Notes: a model not told the origin generated them from the letters alone. Counted from the stretch's first letter, positions 1 to 7,343 are shown. The stretch is DNA of 46,433 nt from Prevotella sp. (GCA_022511065.1 JAFLSG010000014.1:1-46433), one strand, 5' to 3'. Made by a program: numbers and translations.

Positions 1-51
1 ACGACCCCGAGATTACAAATCACGTGCTCTGGCCAACTGAGCTAAAGAGGC
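1..51 (-). tRNA. tRNA-Thr (anticodon TGT), 3' part cut by window edge
   Basis: Read on the minus strand, the sequence begins GCCTCTTTAGCTCAGTTGG, with a normal acceptor start, D-arm and anticodon loop TTTGTAA, which gives anticodon TGT (Thr). The T-arm and 3' acceptor lie outside the window. It lies downstream of hpf and has its own strong promoter at 107-138. Order rpsU - xerC - hpf - tRNA-Thr matches the block that precedes the tuf/secE region in many Bacteroidetes (family knowledge). Confidence 0.93.
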
Positions 52-106
52 ATTTCTAAGCAGCCGCTCTCCTTTTTCAGATTTACGACCTGTCGGAAAA
101 CGGCTG

Positions 107-138
107 CAAAGGTAGATATTATTTTTTAATCCACAAAA
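107..138 (-). promoter_or_regulatory. Promoter of the tRNA-Thr transcript
   Basis: On the minus strand a TTTTG (-33 element, 134-138) is followed after 19 bp by TACCTTTG (-7 element, 107-114). This is a near-ideal match to the Bacteroidetes consensus TTTG / 19-21 bp / TAnnTTTG. It lies between the hpf stop and the tRNA, so the tRNA is expressed independently of hpf. Confidence 0.8.
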
Positions 139-154
139 CTTTTCCGAGTTTTTT

Positions 155-454
155 TTAGTAATTTCTCGATTTTTCCTTGAATTTCTGCAATTGCGTCCGC
201 ATCGAGTCCACACAGAGGTCGATGCACTCCTCAAACGTGTCGCTCGTTTTCTCCACGAACAGCTTCGTCCCCGACACAGCCACAGACAGGCTCGCCTCCT
301 TGTTCTGTGCCGTGGCGGGCTTCACCACTTTCAACTGCACCTCCACATCCTGTATGTCCTCGTAAGTCTTCTCCAGCTTGCTGACTTTCTTCTCGATGAA
401 TGCCTGCAACTTCTCGGTAGCGTCGAAATGAATCGACCGAATCTTAATCTCCAT
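155..454 (-). CDS. hpf: Ribosome hibernation promoting factor (short HPF/RaiA family)
   Basis: The 99-residue protein starts MEIKIRSIHFDATEKLQAF and has the beta-alpha-beta-beta-beta-alpha pattern of the HPF/YfiA family, with the basic segments expected of a protein that sits in the decoding channel of the small ribosomal subunit. Family members silence 70S ribosomes in stationary phase or starvation. The length fits the short form without the C-terminal dimerisation domain of long HPF. A good Shine-Dalgarno-like GGAGG lies just upstream of the ATG. It follows xerC on the same strand with a 42-bp gap and is probably co-transcribed with it. Confidence 0.92.
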   Translation of the reverse strand: MEIKIRSIHFDATEKLQAFIEKKVSKLEKTYEDIQDVEVQLKVVKPATAQNKEASLSVAVSGTKLFVEKTSDTFEECIDLCVDSMRTQLQKFKEKSRNY

Positions 455-496
455 AATTACCTCCAGTCTTTAAGATAGTTATTAATTTATAAAGGT

Positions 497-1384
497 TCAG
501 GCTCTCGGATGAGCCTCTTTGTATATCCGCTTCAACTGCTCAAACGTCGTGTGCGTATAGATCTCCGTGGTGCTGACGCTCTCGTGGCCCAGCAGGTTCT
601 TGATGCTCTCCAACCCTGCCCCGTTGTTCAGCATGGCGGTGGCAAACGTATGGCGGAGTACGTGCGGGGAGCGCTTCTTCATCGTCGTCACTTCCGACAG
701 ATGCCGCCGCACGATGGCATACACCTGGCTGCCCGTCATCCGCTCACCCTTGTCACTTCTGAACAATGCCGTCGTGCGTCCGCTTGCCTCAGCCTGTCCG
801 TCCCGGCATTCCATATACTCCCGCAGCGCCGTCGCCAGTTCCTCGCCGAAGGGAACGATACGCTGCTTGTTGCGCTTTCCCGTCACCTTCAACTGCCGCG
901 CCGCGAAATCTATGTCGCCGTCGTCAAGCCCCGTCAGTTCTGAGCGACGGAGTCCAGCCTCATAGAATAATAATATAATGGTACGCGCGCGAACACTTTC
1001 GTATTCCTCGCCCCACGCCCGGCCATCCAACAGGTTGTCCATATCGTTCTCCCTGAGGAACTGCGGCAGGGGCTTCGACTTTCTCGGCCCCGTCACACAA
1101 TGCGCGGGATCGTTCGGCATAAGGTTTCGTTTTAGGCAAAAACGATAAAAGGAACGCAATGCACTCAATTTCTTGTTAATCGTTGAGGCAGAGTTTCCTT
1201 TATCCATCAGACTCTCCATCCAGTCACGGATCACATCGGTATCAACCGATGCCAGAGAGAGCTGCTTATCCTTGTCTGTCACATACGAATGAAACTCCCG
1301 AAGGCTTTCCTCGTATGTCCGCACCGTCTGCGGAGACGCATTCCGCTCATAGCGCAGGTAGTCCAAGAACTTGTCCGTCATCAT
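497..1384 (-). CDS. xerC: Tyrosine recombinase XerC-like
   Basis: This 295-residue integrase-family protein has an N-terminal SAM-like DNA-binding domain (about 1-90) and a C-terminal catalytic domain. The catalytic set is visible: Arg in AGLRRSELTGLD (about 145), HVLRHTFA (about 243), the box-II His in GHESVSTTEIYTH, and nucleophile Tyr276. The length and gene position (between rpsU and hpf) fit the housekeeping recombinase that resolves chromosome dimers at dif rather than a mobile-element integrase. Whether it is the XerC or XerD partner cannot be decided without a comparison. Two adjacent ATGs (1384 and 1381) are possible starts. Confidence 0.9.
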   Translation of the reverse strand: MMTDKFLDYLRYERNASPQTVRTYEESLREFHSYVTDKDKQLSLASVDTDVIRDWMESLMDKGNSASTINKKLSALRSFYRFCLKRNLMPNDPAHCVTGPRKSKPLPQFLRENDMDNLLDGRAWGEEYESVRARTIILLFYEAGLRRSELTGLDDGDIDFAARQLKVTGKRNKQRIVPFGEELATALREYMECRDGQAEASGRTTALFRSDKGERMTGSQVYAIVRRHLSEVTTMKKRSPHVLRHTFATAMLNNGAGLESIKNLLGHESVSTTEIYTHTTFEQLKRIYKEAHPRA

Positions 1385-1452
1385 AGCCTTATTTTTCTGG
1401 CTACGAATTTACGCAGAATTCCCGAAACCACCAAATTTTTCGGGGAATATTT

Positions 1453-1644
1453 TTATTCCTCGCTGGCGCGGAGCTTCTGTACGTAAATGGCGTGCTCCAT
1501 CTTAAGGCGCTTAAGCACAGACGGCTTGTCGAACTGCTGACGTCTGCGGAGTTCTTTTACAACACCTGTCTTTTCGAACTTTCTCTTAAACTTCTTGAGG
1601 GCCCTTTCGATGTTCTCGCCTTCTTTTACCGGTACAATAATCAT
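1453..1644 (-). CDS. rpsU: 30S ribosomal protein S21
   Basis: The 63-residue, very basic protein begins MIIVPVKEGENIERALKKFK and matches the S21 family over its full length. S21 binds the small subunit near the anti-Shine-Dalgarno region and helps initiation. It is the first gene of the minus-strand block rpsU - xerC - hpf. Its promoter (1720-1751) has its -33 element inside a 41-bp direct repeat that is duplicated on the far side of the neighbouring ATPase gene. Confidence 0.96.
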   Translation of the reverse strand: MIIVPVKEGENIERALKKFKRKFEKTGVVKELRRRQQFDKPSVLKRLKMEHAIYVQKLRASEE

Positions 1645-1719
1645 TTGTCTTGACTTTAAAATTTTATGTTAAACTTATTATTTATATGCTTTCTGGCATT
1701 GTGCCATAAAAAGCGGGTG

Positions 1720-1751
1720 CAAAGTTACAACTATTTTGCGAACTGAACAAA
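1720..1751 (-). promoter_or_regulatory. rpsU promoter
   Basis: Minus-strand TTTG (1748-1751) and TAACTTTG (1720-1727) are 20 bp apart, a good Bacteroidetes promoter. The -33 element lies in the left copy of the 41-bp repeat (1741-1781), so this promoter depends on repeat sequence. Confidence 0.75.
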
Positions 1752-1781
1752 TTTTCACCAAATTTTATTGAATAATGATTT
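1741..1781. repeat. 41-bp direct repeat, left copy
   Basis: The 41 bases are identical to 3161-3201 in the same orientation; the bases just outside differ (g/c on the left, a/t on the right). The two copies bracket the ATPase gene at 1800-3053, with the stop codon side only 18 bp from this copy. It carries the -33 element of the rpsU promoter. Confidence 0.95.
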
Positions 1782-1799
1782 ATCCAACTCGTCCAACAG

Positions 1800-3053
1800 T
1801 CATTTCCACAACTCAATCTTCCCAAGCAGGAAATCATAAAGCCCTACCACCAGGATGCCGTCCTCATTGTAGCCGGAATGATAGCGGTCGCCCGCAATGA
1901 TGACCTTCCGAAAGCCATCATCCACATGCAACAGTGACTCCTGCTCCTGATTCACCTTGTCATCAGTCGGCATGGCATACGCCGATTGAATATACAGGCG
2001 CTCGTCGTGGCGATTCACTACAAAATCTATCTCGAGACTCCGCCTTTTGAGTTGCCCGTCCTCACCGCGCCTGAAGCTCCCCACCACACCGACATCCACA
2101 ACAAACCCGTTGCGACACAGTTCATTGTATATCACATTTTCCATCGTATGGGGCGGTTCAAGTTGGCGAAACTCCAGGATGGCATTTCTGATGCCAATAT
2201 CCTCAAAGTAGTATTTCGTTTCAGTTCCGATATATTTCCTGCCCCTCACATCGTAGCGCAAAGCCTCGCTGATAAAGAAAGCATCTTGAAGACATTCTAT
2301 ATACTTTGCAATGGTAGCCGGTGCGACATCCAATCCTCCCACGGTCTTGAAAGTATTTGAAATTCGCCTCGCGTTAGAGCTCGACCCCATGATGGAGGCA
2401 AGGATTCTTATCAACTCGCGCATACCCGTAGGATTCTTCAAACGGTTGCGCTCCAACACATCCCTCAAATACACCGTCTCGAAAATCTCACGAAGATAGT
2501 TCTGCTTTTCCTCTGCCCTTGCCAATTGAGCAACAGCCGGCAACCCACCATATCTATAATACATCTCCAGAGCCTCGCCCTTCTCGCCGCCAACCACCTC
2601 ATAATATTCGGCGAAACTCAAAGGATGGATACGAATCTCCCACCCGCGTCCACGAAACTCAGTGATGATGTCTCTTGAGAGAAACTTGGCATTCGAGCCC
2701 GTCACATACACCTCTGCGTTAGGCACATTGAGATAGGAGTTCAGCACATCCTCAAACTCTTTGACCATCTGCACTTCGTCAAGCATGATATAATACCTGT
2801 CGCCATCCACCATCAGACTGTCTATATGCCGAAGGAGCGCATCTGGGTCACGCAACTTCTTATTCCTGCGATCCTCCAGATTCACTTGAATGATGTGATT
2901 TTCACTAACACCTCTTTCTAAGAGCCACTGACGAAAAAGGTTAAACAACAGGAACGACTTGCCGCATCGACGGATGCCGGTAATGACCTTTATCATGCCA
3001 TTCCCTTCCGCTCTGCACAGCTGCTCCAAGTAATATCTCCGTTCAAAAACCAT
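1800..3053 (-). CDS. AAA-family ATP-binding protein with DUF4143 domain
   Basis: The 417-residue protein has an N-terminal P-loop domain (AAA_14 type): Walker A GIRRCGKS near residue 27 and Walker B YYIMLDEVQ near residue 92. The C-terminal part (about 210-390) looks like DUF4143, with the FVVNRHDERLYIQSAY segment that resembles a restriction-endonuclease-like core. No signal peptide or membrane segment is seen. Such ATPases are numerous in Bacteroidetes genomes and their role is not established; some are discussed as defence- or toxin-related. The gene is enclosed by two 41-bp direct repeats, which suggests arrival as a unit. An 18-bp perfect palindrome lies between its promoter and start codon. 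No terminator is visible before the rpsU promoter. Confidence 0.85.
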   Translation of the reverse strand: MVFERRYYLEQLCRAEGNGMIKVITGIRRCGKSFLLFNLFRQWLLERGVSENHIIQVNLEDRRNKKLRDPDALLRHIDSLMVDGDRYYIMLDEVQMVKEFEDVLNSYLNVPNAEVYVTGSNAKFLSRDIITEFRGRGWEIRIHPLSFAEYYEVVGGEKGEALEMYYRYGGLPAVAQLARAEEKQNYLREIFETVYLRDVLERNRLKNPTGMRELIRILASIMGSSSNARRISNTFKTVGGLDVAPATIAKYIECLQDAFFISEALRYDVRGRKYIGTETKYYFEDIGIRNAILEFRQLEPPHTMENVIYNELCRNGFVVDVGVVGSFRRGEDGQLKRRSLEIDFVVNRHDERLYIQSAYAMPTDDKVNQEQESLLHVDDGFRKVIIAGDRYHSGYNEDGILVVGLYDFLLGKIELWK

Positions 3054-3069
3054 CGTTTTACTTCACATT

Positions 3070-3087
3070 TCTGTGTCATGACACAGA
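3070..3087. promoter_or_regulatory. 18-bp perfect palindrome in the ATPase leader, candidate operator
   Basis: TCTGTGTCATGACACAGA is its own reverse complement. It lies about 10 bp downstream of the -7 element (3097-3104) and 17 bp upstream of the ATPase ATG, a usual place for a repressor site. A regulator is not identified. Confidence 0.6.
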
Positions 3088-3096
3088 TTTATGCTG

Positions 3097-3104
3097 CAAA
3101 AGTA
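3097..3104 (-). promoter_or_regulatory. -7 element of the ATPase gene promoter
   Basis: Minus-strand TACTTTTG matches TAnnTTTG and is 44 bp upstream of the start codon. No convincing -33 element is seen. Confidence 0.55.
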
Positions 3105-3160
3105 CCACTTTTACTTCTATTCTCCAAAAGAATTGATGGTTTATCCGCAAGTGAAGAGCC

Positions 3161-3201
3161 AACTGAACAAATTTTCACCAAATTTTATTGAATAATGATT
3201 T
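3161..3201. repeat. 41-bp direct repeat, right copy
   Basis: Identical to 1741-1781. This copy supplies the TTG (3188-3190) that forms the -33 element of a plus-strand promoter whose TAACTTTG is at 3210-3217. Confidence 0.95.
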
Positions 3202-3217
3202 TTAATTTGTAACTTTG
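3188..3217 (+). promoter_or_regulatory. Promoter of the small antitoxin-like ORFs
   Basis: TTG (3188-3190), 19 bp spacer and TAACTTTG (3210-3217) form a good Bacteroidetes promoter reading towards the ORF at 3259. The -33 element lies in the right 41-bp repeat. Confidence 0.7.
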
Positions 3218-3258
3218 CCCCAAATGAGACAGCGTTGCATTTACTAAAATTCAAGGTT

Positions 3259-3432
3259 ATGTCAGATAAAGAATTCTCCGAGAAACTAAAGTATGGCTTG
3301 GAGTTAGCAGAAAAGAGAATGCTACAGGAAAAAGCATTGCGTAATGAAGACGTCATCGTCTGCGGTGCAGACACCATCATACGGCGTATTCCCGCAAAAG
3401 AAGTAATCGCTAATAATCCGATATTTCAGTAG
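3259..3432 (+). CDS. Small protein, antitoxin-like, unassigned
   Basis: The ORF encodes 57 residues from the ATG at 3259 (MSDKEFSEKLKYGLELAEKR...). An upstream TTG in frame would add eight residues but has no better ribosome site. The protein is charged and mostly helical. The C-terminal stretch IIRRIPAKEVIANNPIFQ reminds me of small antitoxin-like proteins of Prevotella, but this is recollection of a style, not a family match. It follows a good promoter (3188-3217). A second tiny ORF at 3475 follows after 42 bp. The pair may be a remnant of a toxin-antitoxin locus, or two real small genes. Confidence 0.5.
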   Translation: MSDKEFSEKLKYGLELAEKRMLQEKALRNEDVIVCGADTIIRRIPAKEVIANNPIFQ

Positions 3433-3474
3433 TTCTCTGAATTTATTGGTATTGAAGCGCGTATTTTTAATAGA

Positions 3475-3594
3475 ATGATTATGACAAAGAAACAGCACCT
3501 CTCCCGCTATGAACAGTCGTTGTTTGACATAAAGGAAGGGCGGGTGTACGAGGCAAAAGATGTTGATGATTTGTTCAAGCAGATACTGGGCTGA
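3475..3594 (+). CDS. Very small ORF resembling the tail of an antitoxin
   Basis: The 39-residue product (MIMTKKQHLSRYEQSLFDIK, then a segment ending DVDDLFKQILG) has the shape of the C-terminal part of prevent-host-death-type or RelB-like antitoxins: a short helix, a basic-acidic RVYEAKDVDD segment and a hydrophobic end. It could be a complete small protein or the 3' remnant of a longer gene that lost its 5' part. No toxin gene follows. Confidence is limited by its length. Confidence 0.4.
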   Translation: MIMTKKQHLSRYEQSLFDIKEGRVYEAKDVDDLFKQILG

Positions 3595-3783
3595 CGGCAT
3601 TCTGCATCAAATCCGTCCAGATGGGCTGCTCATTTGAAGCCAACATGATGACGAATTAGAATTATTGATGCACGTTATTTAATCTTAAAAACGTTATTCT
3701 TTCTTAAATTCGCACATCCAAGACACGGTGTGCAATGATGTTTATGGAGGGGAAATTACGGGATTTTTCGCACCTGATGAAGG

Positions 3784-3944
3784 GGAATTTTGCCTAAAAT
3801 AGAGCAGAATTTTGCATCAAGTGGAGCGAAGATTTTACGGGAAATGAGGGTGGAAATTTGCGCAAAACATGGGCAAAAGTTTGCACAAAACGAGGAGGAA
3901 AATCTGCGGGAAATATGGGCGGGAGTTTACGCCCTCAGCGACGG
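3784..3944. repeat. Degenerate tandem array, seven units of 23 bp
   Basis: Seven successive 23-bp units (3784, 3807, 3830, 3853, 3876, 3899 and 3922) share a core of the form RRATTTTGC or close to it in the first ten bases, followed by a purine-rich half ending near GAGGGC. Units are diverged, so this is an old array. The period is not a multiple of three, which argues against coding. Confidence 0.8.
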
Positions 3945-4006
3945 GGGAAAGCGTCTGCGCAGTGCTGGGAGGGATTTCGCGCGCCCGCGCGCAAAAATTC
4001 ATCTCT

Positions 4007-4053
4007 CCCTCTATCTTTAGCCCCCTATAAGGGGGGCGTAAGAAGATAGAGGG
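4007..4053. repeat. Long two-part hairpin
   Basis: CCCTCTATCTT (4007-4017) pairs perfectly with AAGATAGAGGG (4043-4053), and inside it GCCCCC (4020-4025) pairs with the GGGGGC ending at 4037. No gene ends close by, so it is not an obvious terminator. It may be a REP- or MITE-like palindromic unit. Confidence 0.75.
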
Positions 4054-4148
4054 GAATTCCCCCCTTCTAAATCCTCCCCCCAAGCATTGGCGGGGCGAAA
4101 TTCGAGTTGGTTACCCGTATCAGCTTCGAGGTCTTTCGCACGCGTATG

Positions 4149-4280
4149 CGCATGAAGGCTCTAAACGGGTCGTTTGGAGGCTGAATTCACACCGTTTGGA
4201 GGCTGTTTTCACCTCGTTTGGAGGCTTCAAACGCATCGAATTCAGGCTTCAAACGGATTGAGTACAGGTTTTAAATGGAT
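4149..4280. repeat. Tandem array, six units of 22 bp
   Basis: Units start at 4149, 4171, 4193, 4215, 4237 and 4259. The second and third begin CGTTTGGAGGCTG; the later ones change gradually (AGGCTTCAAACG) so that neighbours resemble each other most. This gradient is typical of growth by unequal exchange followed by mutation. Confidence 0.85.
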
Positions 4281-4323
4281 TGGGGGGCAGAAGGCAAACT
4301 GCACGGATATGGGGCAGAAAGCC

Positions 4324-4440
4324 CCCAAAAGCAGCAAGGGATGTTCCCAAAAGCAGCAGGGGATGCCCCGAAAAACAGCAAAGAAAATCGGCAAAAATCG
4401 ACCAAAATCGGAAAGAATCGACAAGAATGTGCAAGAATCG
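4324..4440. repeat. Second 22-bp array grading into a 10-bp array
   Basis: CCCAAAAGCAGCAAGGGATG (4324) is followed at 22-bp steps (4346, 4368, 4390, 4412) by related units. From 4381 to 4440 the sequence also shows a clean 10-bp period: six decamers of the form RNAARAATCG. It starts 43 bp after the previous array. Confidence 0.8.
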
Positions 4441-4661
4441 GAAATCAGTTTTTGAAACTGCCATACCTTTGCAGCGGTCAAGGGAAGACCTTCGTGGCAG
4501 CCGAAGAAATGACCGCGACCTCCAAAGTGCTCTTTGAAATGCTGACTAACAACTGATTGGCAATGCCCTCGCAAAGTCTATCTTGTGCTGACTACGGATT
4601 GGCGATGCCTCATGAAGTTTGGCTTACAGTGATTACACCCTGTGCTGAGCGAGTGAAGCAG

Positions 4662-5237
4662 TCAAGGGTTTCGCATACTAAACTCACAACCGCAATACTG
4701 CTGATTGTAGAAGCCGAATGCTTTTAGGAGTTGGTTGCGGCGGTCGGAGAGGCCACCTTTTCGCCAGTTCTGCGCCCAGAAGTGCGTGTTGGGCACGGCA
4801 GACTCGGCGGCAAGGCCTGCCCGCGTGATTTGCTCGATGCTCTTCCAACGGGAGGAGGCGAGCGTGGTGGTGAAGTATTCCAAACCGAGGGACTGCGCTT
4901 GCTGGGCGGCGACCGTCAGGCGATGACGAAAGCAGAGTTCGCAGCGTGGCCCGCGCTCCGGCTCACCCTCCAAACCCTTCACACAGCCAAGCCACGCCTC
5001 GTGGTTGTAGTCGCCATCAATCCACCGCAGTCCGAGGCTCTCAGCATGGCGCTTACTTTCTTCCTTACGAATCTCGTACTCCTGCAATGGGTGGATGTTG
5101 GGATTGAAATAGAAGATCGTGGGGCGGATGTCGTGCGCCATCATCCACTCTACAATGGCGGATGAACAGGGGGCGCAGCAAGCGTGTAGCAGCACCTCAC
5201 GGATGCCTTCGGGGGCGAGGATTGGGGGTTGTTTCAT
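4662..5237 (-). CDS. queH: Epoxyqueuosine reductase QueH
   Basis: The 191-residue protein contains HACCAPCSS near residue 18, the FNPNIHP segment, RCELCFRHR near residue 98 and a C-terminal YCGCEFS. These are the hallmark cysteines of QueH (formerly DUF208), which hold an Fe-S cluster and an adjacent metal site. QueH reduces epoxyqueuosine to queuosine in tRNA, replacing the unrelated cobalamin enzyme QueG. It is monocistronic here, followed by the repeat spacer. The ATG at 5237 gives a full-length protein. Confidence 0.92.
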   Translation of the reverse strand: MKQPPILAPEGIREVLLHACCAPCSSAIVEWMMAHDIRPTIFYFNPNIHPLQEYEIRKEESKRHAESLGLRWIDGDYNHEAWLGCVKGLEGEPERGPRCELCFRHRLTVAAQQAQSLGLEYFTTTLASSRWKSIEQITRAGLAAESAVPNTHFWAQNWRKGGLSDRRNQLLKAFGFYNQQYCGCEFSMRNP

Positions 5238-5396
5238 CAGTTACAGGATGGCTATCCATCAGTTACAAATAGAGCAAAAACATAAATTCGCAAAATATGA
5301 TGCGTCAAGAATAGAACCATAAAGCGGGCAGAGTGCTATGATGCCATAGAATCTTTGAGCTTCGGAAATGTCAGCAATAACAAGGGACTTGGGACA

Positions 5397-7190
5397 TCAC
5401 GACCCAACGGGAGCCGTCGCCTCACGCAACCAATCTACCTCGTCGGGAGCAAGATGGGGTGCGAGCGCATCGAACACCCGCTGATGATAACCATTCAGCC
5501 ATTCAATCTCCTCGCCCGTCAGCATCTCCACGGCAATGGGAGCCTTGTCGATGGGGCAAAGCGTGAGCGATTCGAACTGGAGGAACTTACCGAACTCTGT
5601 TTCCATGTAAGGCACGATGAGCAAAGTGTTTTCCGTGCGACAACCGAACTTACCCGCGAGATAGATGCCCGGCTCATCGGTAACGGTCATGTTCTCCACA
5701 AACGGGGCGGGCTTCCACTCCATACGCAGCTGATGAGGGCCTTCGTGAACATTCAGATAACTGCCCACACCGTGACCCGTGCCATGCAGATAGTTCAAGC
5801 CCTCGCGCCACATATCCTTGCGGGCGAGAATATCAATCTGCGTGCCACTCGACCCAGAGGGGAACTTGCAAAGTTCCACTTGGATATGCCCTTTCAGCAC
5901 AAGCGTATAGATCTTCTTTTGCTCGTCGGTCACAGGACCGAGAGCAATAGTGCGCGTGATGTCCGTCGTGCCGTCAAGATACTGCGCACCGCTGTCGAGC
6001 AGCAGCAAACCTTCGGGCTTCAAGGGGATGTCAGTCTCAGGGGTTGCCTCGTAGTGTACGATAGCGCCATGCGCCTGATAGCCCGCAATGGTATCGAAGG
6101 AGATGCCCCGGAAATTCGGCTGCTCAGCGCGGAGTGATGTCAGTTTCTCGTCGATGGTTATCTCCGTCTGCCCTCCCGCCTCCACGGCAGGCTTCAGCCA
6201 TTTCAGGAACTTCACGAGTGCGATACCGTCTTTCAGCATTGCCTGTCTGAAGCCCACTATCTCGGCGGCATTCTTTACGGTCTTCATCCGCTTGATGGGC
6301 GACTCGGCGTCTATGATTTCCCGCGTCACCGCCTTGTAAAGCGTATGGTTCACCTCGTCGGGGTCTAACAGGATATTGTACTCAAAATAGTCCTTCAATC
6401 CCTGCGCCACACGGTCGTAGTCGTCCACTTCCACGCCCTCCGCCTTCAAGTAAGCCTCCACTTCCGCCGTCAGCTTCACCTTATTTATATAGAGCACAGC
6501 CTTCTGCGTGGAGATGAGCAGATAACTGACAAAGACGGGATTGCAATGCACGTCGCTGCCACGCAGGTTGAGCGCCCACGCGATGTCATCAAGCGCAGTC
6601 ACGAGCAGACCATCAGCATGCTTCTCGCGCAATGCCTGACGGATGCGTGCCAACTTCTCGCGTGCCGGCTCACCGGCGTATTCCAATGGATGAATCTCCA
6701 CGGGATTGAGTGGTATCGCGGGGCGATTGTGCCAGATGAGCGCCAAGGGGTCAAAGTTGGTGCGCACGGTGATGCCCCCTGCCCTGCGCAGGTCAGCCGC
6801 CAGTTCCTTCACCGCATTGGCGGAATTCACCATGCCGTCGATACCCACCTCGTGGCTCTGCTCATCCTTCAGTTCTTCGGCAAGCCACTGGGCAATCGTC
6901 GGCGTGCCCTCCACCTTCAACTTCATCAGTTGGTATTCCGTGCCCTTCAACTGCTCCTCTGCCGCCAAGAAATAACGGGAGTCCGTCCAGAGGGCAGCCG
7001 AGTGGAGCGTCACCACCGCCGTACCCGCCGAACCATTAAAGCCGCTGATGAACTCGCGCCCCTTCCAGTGGTCGGGCACATACTCGCCGTTATGGGGGTC
7101 GGTACTCGGAAATACAAACGCGGCAAGATGCTCGCGCCGCATCACTTCCCGCAGGTCAGACAATCGCACATTGATATCCATACATTTCAT
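5397..7190 (-). CDS. pepP: Xaa-Pro aminopeptidase (M24B family)
   Basis: The 597-residue protein has the three-domain layout of long, eukaryote-like aminopeptidase P: two creatinase-type N-terminal domains (about 1-310), the pita-bread M24 domain (about 315-535) and a C-terminal extension. Metal ligands are visible: Asp in LLLDSGAQ, Asp in GTTDITRT, His in GTGHGVGSYLN, Glu in DEPGIY and Glu in RTENT. It removes N-terminal residues preceding proline. No signal peptide is present, so it should be cytoplasmic. ATGs at 7190 and 7181 are both possible starts. It is divergent from mdh, which starts 153 bp away. Confidence 0.92.
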   Translation of the reverse strand: MKCMDINVRLSDLREVMRREHLAAFVFPSTDPHNGEYVPDHWKGREFISGFNGSAGTAVVTLHSAALWTDSRYFLAAEEQLKGTEYQLMKLKVEGTPTIAQWLAEELKDEQSHEVGIDGMVNSANAVKELAADLRRAGGITVRTNFDPLALIWHNRPAIPLNPVEIHPLEYAGEPAREKLARIRQALREKHADGLLVTALDDIAWALNLRGSDVHCNPVFVSYLLISTQKAVLYINKVKLTAEVEAYLKAEGVEVDDYDRVAQGLKDYFEYNILLDPDEVNHTLYKAVTREIIDAESPIKRMKTVKNAAEIVGFRQAMLKDGIALVKFLKWLKPAVEAGGQTEITIDEKLTSLRAEQPNFRGISFDTIAGYQAHGAIVHYEATPETDIPLKPEGLLLLDSGAQYLDGTTDITRTIALGPVTDEQKKIYTLVLKGHIQVELCKFPSGSSGTQIDILARKDMWREGLNYLHGTGHGVGSYLNVHEGPHQLRMEWKPAPFVENMTVTDEPGIYLAGKFGCRTENTLLIVPYMETEFGKFLQFESLTLCPIDKAPIAVEMLTGEEIEWLNGYHQRVFDALAPHLAPDEVDWLREATAPVGS

Positions 7191-7291
7191 TTTGCTAATT
7201 AGAGTTTACAAAGATACGAAAACTTACCCACATCTTTCACGGATTAGCACAGATTAACAATCCAAAGCGGCAAAATATTCGGCATTTTTCG

Positions 7292-7299
7292 TAACTTTG
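7292..7299 (+). promoter_or_regulatory. mdh promoter, -7 element
   Basis: TAACTTTG lies 44 bp upstream of the mdh ATG. No clear TTG is seen 19-21 bp further upstream. Confidence 0.6.
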
Positions 7300-7343
7300 C
7301 AGCAATTACGAATATCTATCAACTTATTAAATAAATTACGATT

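Larger units (their letters stand above)
3595..4661. other. Gene-free spacer rich in tandem repeats
   Basis: About 1.07 kb without a credible gene. Short ORFs here run through repeat units whose 22- and 23-bp lengths break codon phase, and no family is recognisable. Positions 3600-3783 and 4441-4661 show nothing specific. The rest holds the arrays and hairpin listed separately. Confidence 0.7.

Noticed and set aside
1741..3201. Insertion sequence around the ATPase gene
   Set aside because: There is no transposase and no inverted terminal repeat; the flanking repeats are direct, 41 bp long and contain promoter elements, so a standard IS does not fit.
3790..4020. 76-codon plus-strand ORF in the repeat spacer
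   Set aside because: It runs through 23-bp repeat units that shift the reading frame with each unit, so no repeated peptide results; it is better explained as chance.
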